Made by a program: the position numbers and the translations under genes | Assembly (NCBI GenBank): GCA_905221605.1 | Contig: CAJNDS010002145.1 | Coordinates: 173,501 to 237,500 of the forward strand | Direction: 5' to 3' | DNA: 64,000 nt | Source of the DNA: Symbiodinium natans | Taxonomy: Eukaryota; Sar; Dinophyceae; Suessiales; Symbiodiniaceae | Part shown: positions 58,501 through 64,000 of the stretch, piece by piece | How the letters are laid out: each line of letters begins with the position of its first letter | Numbering within the stretch: position 1 is the first letter of the stretch | Notes under the pieces: generated by a model | Database searches by the model: none | The model's input: only the letters and a program-made list of their open reading frames with translations | What the model was told of the DNA's origin: nothing

Positions 58501-61073
58501 AGAGTTTGAAAGTTTTCAAACGCTTGTAGGTATGTTAGGGTTTAGAGTTTGGTGTCTTTAGGTTGTTTAGGTAAGGCTTCGAGTTTGCGCCACTTTTTTT
58601 TTCCGGGGTGTGGGGGTTTCCAGGGATTTTCGGGTCAGGGTGCTTTAGGGTGTTTATGGATTTGGGTGTTTTGAGGTCCTTGATGTTCTTAGGACTTTTC
58701 ACGCTTTCAGGACGTTAGGGTCTGTAGTGCTTGCAGGCTTTCATTATGATTCCTAGCTTCGTGTCGTTCGGGGTATTGGGTTTTCTGCTTCTGTTGTGTG
58801 TTCTCAAGATGATGCTGTGCAAGTCTTTGGGTGCAGAAACTTTGGTGTTGGTTTCGGTTTCGTGTTTTTTGTGCATGATAGTTTTTGCGACCTTGACCTG
58901 AGGGTTTCGGAATGAGGTAGTGGCTGCATGGGAATACCATGGGAGGGATTCCAACTAGGGCGGGGATGGGGTTGGCGAACCGCGCAACCGGATATACACA
59001 CATTTATACATTTTACGTACTTTAATTTGTTCAATATGTTTATACCCTATGTCGGCATCTGAGCGTCTCGAGCGGCAAGTCGAAGGTTGAGGAACGAAGA
59101 TTGTAAAGTCTCAGAAATCTCTCGGACTACATTCACTACATCTTGGATGTGCGGATGTCCACGTCCTGAGCTTCAAGACGGGAATTCGACAATTGAAGGT
59201 TGCCTACGTCTTCGATTCCATTTTGAGCAACTCAAGGCGCTCAAGGCATCCAAGTTTTCGACCCATCCATCTTTAATCTTCCACTAAGTACCTTGATGAT
59301 CAAGATGCCACGGCGTTACAGATACCAGCAGATGGTTCTGAACACAGCGCCGAAGATACGACTTTTGGAAACCCTGAATGTCTTTATTTATGCCTGGAAG
59401 CTCAAGACGTCCAAAGCCCAAAAGTATTTGTCAATCTTCGGTTGAGCATCTTGAAACCCAGGACGCGCTTTTAGCAGAATTGAAGATTTCGTCCAACAGT
59501 TCCTGAGCACTTTCAATCTTCAACCTTCGGCTGAGAGTCTCGATTTTCGAGACATCCAATAAATTCGCTTACCTCTTTACACCCATTGACCCACTCACCC
59601 AACTCTTCAAACCCAGCAAGTCTTTATTTCGGGCTATGCCCTGTGCCTCCTAAGGGCTAATTGTTTTGGTAAATTCAAGTCCTGTAAAGGGAACAGCAAT
59701 AGATCAGTCAGATGCGAAGTCAACAAACACAAATTGAAAATGATGGAGCATGAAGAATAGTGAATTAGCATATGTCAAAAACATGTGGTGAACTATCAAT
59801 CAGTACATGCAACAAAGTAATCTGCCAACTAATCCAAATAATTGATCAATTCCCTGAGTCCAGCACAGCACTGCCCGCCCCGCATGGAATTTTACATTAA
59901 GTCAAGTAAAATACTTTTCTTGCTCCGATGATGGATTGGTCGGCTTACATCAAAAATCGACCAAAGCAAATAATGAAATAATGAAATTGGATCACTGATT
60001 TTTTGGAAGAGAATTTTAGATAACTAGTTCATTGAAGTACTTGACCTGTTGTGAGTTTTTTGCCTCCAAAATTCTGCAAAGACGGGGGGTCCTCACCACC
60101 CGGGGAACGTGCTGATGAACACCCCGGAGCAGGGCCGCGGCGATGCTGAAGGACTGCTTCCAGGCTTCGCAGCCGAGGGGCAACGACCTTGAGTGGATTG
60201 CAACTGCGACACACGGAGGCATAAAGTCGTTGTGAAAAGAAACACTCGTTACCAAAAACAATCAGAGACTTCTTTCTGAGGGGAAGGGGCTGCACGGAGG
60301 TTGCCCCGACCTCGTTGAAGCGAGCCAATGCCTCCTCCAGCTGCTGCTTGGACACCATGTGCGAGCCTCCATCGTAGTTCCTCGGGACACTAGCCAGCCT
60401 TTCAAAGGGGGGGTGGGGGGGGGGTGTGGGGATGTTTGTTTTGCTTTCTTGTTTGAAGCCCTTCTCTTCAAGGGGGAAGTCCCATTCCTCTCTTTGTTTT
60501 CCTTTCGATGTTCCTCTGTTCCTCTACTTGTCCAAAACAACAACATGTTCTTTGTTTCTCTTTGTTTGGGCTGGGGGGTGGAGGGTGGGGGGGCTGGGGA
60601 GGACTGCTGCCGACCCCATTTGCAAACGCAATGCTCGCACAGCGGGTTTGGAAAGGATTGGTATTGGTATGTGTTTAGACGCTGGCATGATCTTCTAAAC
60701 ACATGGCAAGCTTGCACGGCTTGAAAATGAAGCAAGGGGTTTGGGCGAGGCTGCCCCCCACCCCCCCCCCCCCAAACGGCAAACACAATGCTCGCGTGAT
60801 CTCGCATGATGGGTTTGGAAAGGATTCGTCGTGTGTGTGCTTTAAGCGCAAGTCCTCTTCATCAGCGACTGTTCTTCACAAAGCAGGCTAGCACTCCGGA
60901 ATGTGATGGGTAAATTTGTAATTCCAGGAGTTTAAAGCAGTGGGGGTTAGCCATTCCGAACAAGAGGGTGAGGAGGGTGGTTTTTGTCCAAACAATGGGG
61001 GGCCGTACTCGTCGGGCCAAAGGATAGAAGGGGGGGGGGGCTGCTCCTCCTCCTCCTCCTCCTCCTCCTCCTC

Positions 61074-61107
<34 letters not shown>

Positions 61108-61195
61108 CACTACCACTACCACTACGACTACTACGACTACTACGACTACTACGACTACTACGACTACTACGACTACGACTACGACTACGACTACG

Positions 61196-61232
<37 letters not shown>

Positions 61233-62684
61233 TATACTACTATATACTACTACTACGGCGACGACGACGACTACGACTACGACTACCACGGCGACGACAT
61301 CTACGACAACTGCTACCACTACCAACGATTAGAAACCCGCTTCAAGAAAAGCAACCACCTGCGGGCAGCCACCCCCTCCCTCCCCATTTGCAAACATGCA
61401 TGACGGTTCGGAGAGGATTCATATGTCTTTTCTACCAACGATTAGAAACCCGCTTCAAGAAAAGCAACCACCTGCGGGCAGCCACCCCCTCCCTCCCCAT
61501 TTGCAAACATGCATGACGGTTCGGAGAGGATTCATATGTCTTTTAGACTCATGTCTCGTACTCTGCATCTTAAGCTGTTGGCTTGTCAAGCTCGGCGTTT
61601 TACTGGTGTCAAGTTTACAGTAGGGCTTAGCGGCTAGCGTGGTTTAGGGTTTCATGGCCAAGGGTTTTTGTTTAGGTTTGATAGTTTCGGCCCCCTCCGG
61701 GCCCCTCCGCCCCTCACAGCGAAACGAGCACTGCCGGGCCACATCAGCCCTTGGAAGTTGTTTGCATTTGCGTTCCGCAAAATCTACCAAGACAGATGAA
61801 CACTCCTGGCTGCATTGCAAAGATGCATTGAAGCAACATTCTGCATTCAAGGCTCGGCGCGCCCGTGTCCAAGCTCGGGCTACAAAGAAACGGAGCACAT
61901 TGACCCATGGCGAGTGACAGCAGTTATTATGACAGAATAACAGAAAGCACAGGACGCCTTCAAAGTACACTCGCAGGTATCGTCCTCATGCAAAAAGTCA
62001 TTTGTGACAGGTATCGTCCCGACCAGAGAACATTTTCCGGAAACAATGTTATACTATGGTCAGAGATGCCTTCAAACTACGCTTGCAGATATCGTCCTTA
62101 TACAAAAAGTCAATTGCGAGAGGGCACATGATTCACATGCTGCACGCCTGCCTGAGCCATTCCATTGCATGAGCGTCACACATCTTTACACCTTTCACTT
62201 GCAGGGCTGAGCAAGTCTGAGTTCTTGAGAATCTGAGCTTGAAGCTATACAGGCACAAGGCTTCTTGAGCTTCAAAAGAAGCTCAGCTCGCTTTGAATAC
62301 CTTTGAGGATGGATGGAGCTTCATGGACCCGTTTTGCACATGTTTGTCAGACGTTTGCAAGGCTGTGCGGTCTCGTGGCATCATCGCCGAAACGTTTCCA
62401 ATTTGGAAAGCCTGGGAGAAAGTGATAGAAAGTGTTGTGTCCCTCGGTCTCTCATCCCATTGAGGCCATCCTGGCACATCCCGCTGCCGCCTCGGTCAGC
62501 TTCTCAAGTGCCTTGGGCAGGTTGCCGTCCTCAATTGCCTCTGCTGCCGCCTTGCGCTGCACTGACTATCATACGTGACTGTCCTAGTAGCCTACTGTAC
62601 AGTAGCAAGCAAATCACTTGCCTGCTTCAGCTCACCCTGTTTGTCAAGCTGAGCTTCACTGAGTTCAACGTCATCCGACCTCAT
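51909..62684 (-). CDS. ST13: Hsp70-interacting protein (HIP/ST13) homologue, multi-exon
   Basis: HIP is a cytosolic co-chaperone that binds the Hsp70 ATPase domain through TPRs and stabilises the ADP state. The exons found, in order on the minus strand, give [13 protein letters not shown], the first TPR ([20 protein letters not shown]), IGNVSAMM, then [61 protein letters not shown], the charged helix ([42 protein letters not shown]), Gly-Gly-Phe-Pro and Gly-Gly-Met-Pro repeats, and the STI1/DP domain ([27 protein letters not shown]) ending SKFGGLPG. Order, spacing and motifs match animal and plant HIP. About ten small introns use GT, GC or GA donors. One gap of about 8.5 kb (53893-62378) splits the first TPR. 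The N-terminal dimerisation domain was not found. Confidence 0.85.
52615..52802 (-). CDS. ST13: HIP exons: Gly-Gly-Phe-Pro / Gly-Gly-Met-Pro repeats
   Basis: Two exons, 52758-52802 ([15 protein letters not shown]) and 52615-52704 (six or so GGMP units ending GMPGSML), are separated by a 53-base intron with GTCCCG donor and CCGAG acceptor. The plus strand shows the repeat as GGCATGCC palindromes. This glycine-rich linker is characteristic of HIP and precedes the DP domain. Confidence 0.8.
52874..53325 (-). CDS. ST13: HIP exons: charged helical region
   Basis: Exons read [19 protein letters not shown] (start 53325, end 53267 or 53283), [10 protein letters not shown] (about 53149-53183), ERRRRKEE (53003-53026, 24 bases) and [18 protein letters not shown] (52874-52928). 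In HIP this Lys/Arg/Glu-rich helix follows the TPRs. Phases into and out of the last two exons agree. The second junction has two equally plausible solutions. Confidence 0.7.
53394..53892 (-). CDS. ST13: HIP exons: remainder of TPR1-3
   Basis: Exons at about 53843-53892 ([15 protein letters not shown]), 53602-53674 ([19 protein letters not shown] then RVRGK), 53512-53541 ([10 protein letters not shown], only 30 bases) and 53394-53450 ([19 protein letters not shown]). Joining them in phase reproduces the HIP TPR block without insertions or deletions against the animal family pattern. Donors used are GTCGAC, GCCAGT, GCGGGT and GTGCGA. The start of the first exon relative to the 62.38 kb exon is uncertain by a codon. 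Confidence 0.8.
53893..54683. other. Start of the long HIP intron; no supported gene
   Basis: Short overlapping frames on both strands with no motifs. Likely intronic if the HIP model is right. Confidence 0.4.
54684..55920 (-). CDS. Weak coding-like stretches inside the HIP intron
   Basis: Minus-strand stretches stand out slightly: [19 protein letters not shown] (about 54684-54770) and [20 protein letters not shown] (about 55720-55830). HEVRH resembles a short metal-binding HExxH-like word but lacks the pattern (E, x, x, H spacing is off), so no enzyme is proposed. The intervening sequence shows nothing. Confidence 0.2.
56238..57698 (-). CDS. Candidate multi-exon membrane-protein gene nested in the HIP intron
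   Basis: Three consecutive minus-strand open stretches have balanced composition. The first (57072-57662) encodes about 195 residues with [40 protein letters not shown] and a hydrophobic segment, [19 protein letters not shown], near its end. The second (about 56690-56900) has [20 protein letters not shown] and [20 protein letters not shown]. The third (about 56330-56600) has [17 protein letters not shown] and [20 protein letters not shown]. Further possible pieces lie at 55925-56059 ([18 protein letters not shown]) and 56150-56240 ([20 protein letters not shown]). Splice joins were not established and no family was recognised. The position, same strand and inside the 8.5 kb gap of HIP, is odd. 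Confidence 0.4.
57720..59060. repeat. T/G-rich region with scattered telomere-like units
   Basis: AGGGTTTCAG, TTAGGGTTTAGAG, TTTAGGGTG and many GGGTTT words fill about 57.85-58.75 kb, and CCTAAAACCC lies at 57761. A T-run followed by a G-run lies at 58270-58300. Composition is strand-asymmetric (G and T on plus). No gene supported. Confidence 0.6.
59061..60010. other. Interval without supported gene
   Basis: Degenerate words (CAATCTTCGGTTGAG, TCTTCAACCTTCGG, GAAGGTTGAGGAACG) recur at 59080-59560, hinting at an old short repeat. The part from 59700 to 60000 is AT-rich without features. Confidence 0.4.
60029..60385 (-). CDS. Candidate exon with [21 protein letters not shown]
   Basis: From the ATG at 60358 the minus strand reads [20 protein letters not shown], then [12 protein letters not shown]. 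The helical first 25 residues look coding. The frame is also open upstream ([10 protein letters not shown]), so the ATG need not be the start. The distal part of the 109-codon frame has repeat-like Arg/Pro/Gly text and may be intron. It lies inside the long HIP gap on the same strand. No family recognised. Confidence 0.3.
   Translation of the reverse strand, partial: PRNYDGGSHMVSKQQLEEALARFNEVGATSVQPLPLRKKSLIVFGNECFFSQRLYASVCRSCNPLKVVAPRLRSLEAVLQHRRGPAPGCSSARSPGGEDPPSLQNFGGKKLTTGQVLQ
60390..60850. repeat. G-tract-linked dispersed element, two further copies
   Basis: Copies of the 35 kb element (CATTTGCAAACGCAATGCTC..GGGTTTGGAAAGGATTGG, and GCAAACACAATGCTCGCGTG..GGGTTTGGAAAGGATTCG) lie at about 60617-60665 and 60778-60830. 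Again each is preceded by a G or C homopolymer run (60407-60425, 60575-60600, 60755-60773). Confidence 0.8.
61039..61318. repeat. Compound trinucleotide array (CTC)n(TAC)n with GAC/CAC variants
   Basis: About ten CTC units, then TAC units interspersed with CAC, GAC and TATATACTAC for 280 bases. It gives all-Leu/Tyr/Thr open frames on the plus strand and poly-Val on the minus strand. Confidence 0.97.
61318..61545 (+). repeat. 113 bp direct duplication
   Basis: The text from ACCAACGATTAGAAACCC (61321) to CATATGTCTTTT recurs perfectly, by eye, 113 bases on (61434). Each half ends with a diverged copy of the G-tract-linked element (CCCATTTGCAAACATGCATG). Confidence 0.92.
61618..61658 (+). repeat. 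Telomere-like words
   Basis: TAGGGCTTAG and GGTTTAGGGTTTCATGG in about 35 bases; a short decayed TTTAGGG tract just after the duplicated element. Confidence 0.5.
61659..61970 (-). CDS. Possible cysteine-containing exon, unidentified
   Basis: The minus strand reads [20 protein letters not shown] and [18 protein letters not shown] (about 61700-61820). The paired Cys spacing is regular, but no neighbouring exon was found and the frame runs into telomere-like words. Low support. Confidence 0.22.
61971..62378. other. Short direct repeat; otherwise no gene
   Basis: A roughly 45-base segment with TCGTCCTCATGCAAAAAGTC occurs at 61979 and, as TCGTCCTTATACAAAAAGTC, at 62093. No coding support; probably intronic. 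Confidence 0.5.
62379..62684 (-). CDS. ST13: HIP exons: acidic linker and first TPR
   Basis: Three exons are read: about 62622-62684 (ATG AGG..; [18 protein letters not shown], exit at a GCAAGT donor), 62491-62556 ([19 protein letters not shown] then LTE, exit at GCGGCA) and 62379-62411 ([11 protein letters not shown], entered at CTCCCAG). Phases agree between the first two and between the second and third. The text lines up with the HIP stretch that runs from the acidic linker into TPR1. Upstream minus-strand text (DPEPYPTQGPFRPQE, to about 62790) could extend the first exon. Confidence 0.75.
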
Positions 62685-62789
62685 GTGGGATGATCTGCAC
62701 GATAATCTGGCAGATTCCCTGCATACTGTCAAGGTGTATGCCTCCTGAGGCCTAAACGGTCCTTGCGTAGGATATGGCTCAGGATCCTG

Positions 62790-63575
62790 GCACGAATGCT
62801 GAACTCTCAATAACTTCCAGCATGTGCAGTGGTACTTGTAGTTCTATTGCCAACATCCGAGGCTGCTCTTCTTGTTAGGGAGAAGCCTGAGGCACATGCT
62901 CCCCGAAGTGAAGATGGTTGGTCAGACAACTCACCCCGCGAACGCGAAGTGTGCATGAAAGTTCCTGTGGCAATTCGATCCTGTGATAAATACAAGTTTG
63001 ATCCATCATACCTGCGCTGAAGCGGTCTCAGTGACTCAGTCTAAGTTAAGGCTGGTAAGAAAATCGGACGGATTCAAGACAGCCCTCACAGTTTCGCGAC
63101 ACGGAGTTGGCAAAAGGCACACCGACGGTCACCAAAGGCAACGGCCCGATGGCGGCCTATGGTTCGGAGCACTCCGGAGCCCATGGCAGTTTTTGGGCTG
63201 TAGTTGGGCTGTGGTTTTGGCAGGAGCCCCCAAGATAGTCTGGTAACTATATGAATGAGCCGTCAAGATGCGCAGGTTTTGTTTCGTGTTGCGTGCGGAA
63301 TTTGACTGACCACGGTGGTTTCAAGGTGACACAGGCACTAAGTTTTCAGGGAGATCGATCTTTTCTGAGAACGGCCAGCTGAGGAAGCCGTTGAGACTGC
63401 AGGTTTTCACCGAAATCCTCCAGATTCCTCAAGCTGTGGAACTCGTGCTGTCCAAGAGGCGCGTTAAATCGTTAGGGCATCGATGCTTTGGGGGGATGCT
63501 CGAACATGCTCGGACAGAGGGCACCCAACTCCACAGTCTCCTTTTAAAGTTCTGTGAAACCCCGGATAAAGGGAG
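62790..63575. other. Interval upstream of HIP exon 1; no supported gene
   Basis: Expected location of the missing N-terminal HIP exon and promoter, but I could not recognise the dimerisation-domain sequence on the minus strand. Only short frames occur. Confidence 0.4.
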
Positions 63576-63765
63576 GAATTAGGGCTTAGGGTTTATAGGC
63601 ATCTGTGCGATTTCCGGTACAATTGAGCATTTTTTTATTTCATTGTGTGGGGTGTTATACTAGCATTGACATCCTACGCGGACCTACGCGGCAAGCCCTA
63701 GAGCAAACACAAACGCAGCGTTTAGCCCTAAACCCTAATCCTAAACCCAAAACCCTAAGATTTCT
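63576..63765. repeat. Telomere-like repeats in both orientations
   Basis: AGGGCTTAGGGTTTATAGG at 63580-63598 is followed at 63725-63763 by the opposite strand form, AGCCCTAAACCCTAATCCTA and AACCCAAAACCCTAAG. The second block is the cleanest CCCTAAA run in the window. Confidence 0.8.
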
Positions 63766-63980
63766 GCCCAACTCTGCCCGATTTCCAGCCCAAGCCCGAT
63801 TTCCTGCCCAACCCAGCCCGAGTTGGGATGTTGATGGATGGGCTACGATGTTGAAAACGACACCTAAGCCTACGCGCGGGCTACGCGGAGCCTACGCCGC
63901 GCCTACGCGGAATTTATATTTATAAATACAACTGCACGTACGCGGACCCTACGCAGACCTACGCGCTGCAGGCAAAATGC
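63668..63980. repeat. CCTACGCGGA motif cluster
   Basis: CCTACGCGG or close variants (CTACGCGCGG, CCTACGCCGC, GTACGCGGACCC, CCTACGCAGA) occur about nine times in 310 bases at 63673, 63683, 63868-63910 and 63938-63965, some in direct tandem. Related CCC.ATTTCC.GCCCAA words lie between. Confidence 0.75.
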
Positions 63981-64000
63981 TAGGCGGCCGATTTCCGAGA

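Noticed and set aside
60940-61403. Poly-Leu, poly-Tyr and poly-Val frames
   Set aside because: Direct translation of the CTC/TAC triplet array.

Overview
The window looks like nuclear DNA of a dinoflagellate (Symbiodiniaceae-like). Three things point there: scattered degenerate TTTAGGG telomere-type repeats, very repeat-rich gene-poor DNA, and multi-exon genes whose introns are best explained by a mixture of GT, GC and GA donors with AG acceptors usually followed by G. There is no sign of a bacterial genome: no operons, ribosome binding sites, insertion sequences or CRISPR. The assignment is an inference; no organelle or rRNA gene and no clear spliced-leader copy is present.

Layout. 1-5 kb is a field of dispersed and fold-back repeats with two GTTCCG minisatellite tracts. 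5-8.8 kb holds no recognisable gene. 8.87-31.65 kb is dominated by five different long-period tandem arrays: about 690 bp, about 730 bp, exactly 1209 bp, exactly 609 bp and about 1061 bp. They have no credible conserved protein. 31.7-36 kb carries microsatellites, a 74 bp array, a G-tract-linked dispersed element and one intact plus-strand gene for a small two-hydrophobic-segment protein (33896-34414). 36.1-37.5 kb has coding-like minus-strand exons of an unidentified gene. 37.5-43.4 kb is mainly low-complexity and degenerate repeat DNA.

The right third is the informative part and its supported genes are all on the minus strand, as expected for dinoflagellate unidirectional gene blocks. From 49.84 down to 43.48 kb there is a polyketide-synthase-like gene with an unusual domain order: degenerate adenylation-like domain, ketoreductase, acyl carrier protein, TPR segment, long leucine-rich repeat domain, and a tail that may lead into a hydrolase. 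Splice phases join the ACP, TPR and LRR exons into one reading frame; the join from ketoreductase to ACP is less certain. This is the best candidate for an undescribed system.

From 62.68 to 51.91 kb the exons of an Hsp70-interacting protein (HIP/ST13) can be followed from the first TPR through the charged helix, the Gly-Gly-Met-Pro repeats and the C-terminal STI1/DP domain. The first three exons are separated from the rest by about 8.5 kb, which itself contains coding-like minus-strand exons, including a membrane-protein candidate at 56.2-57.7 kb. The last kilobase ends in telomere-like repeats and a dispersed CCTACGCGGA motif. Exon boundaries were worked out by eye from reading frame, splice phase and family similarity and need transcript data.
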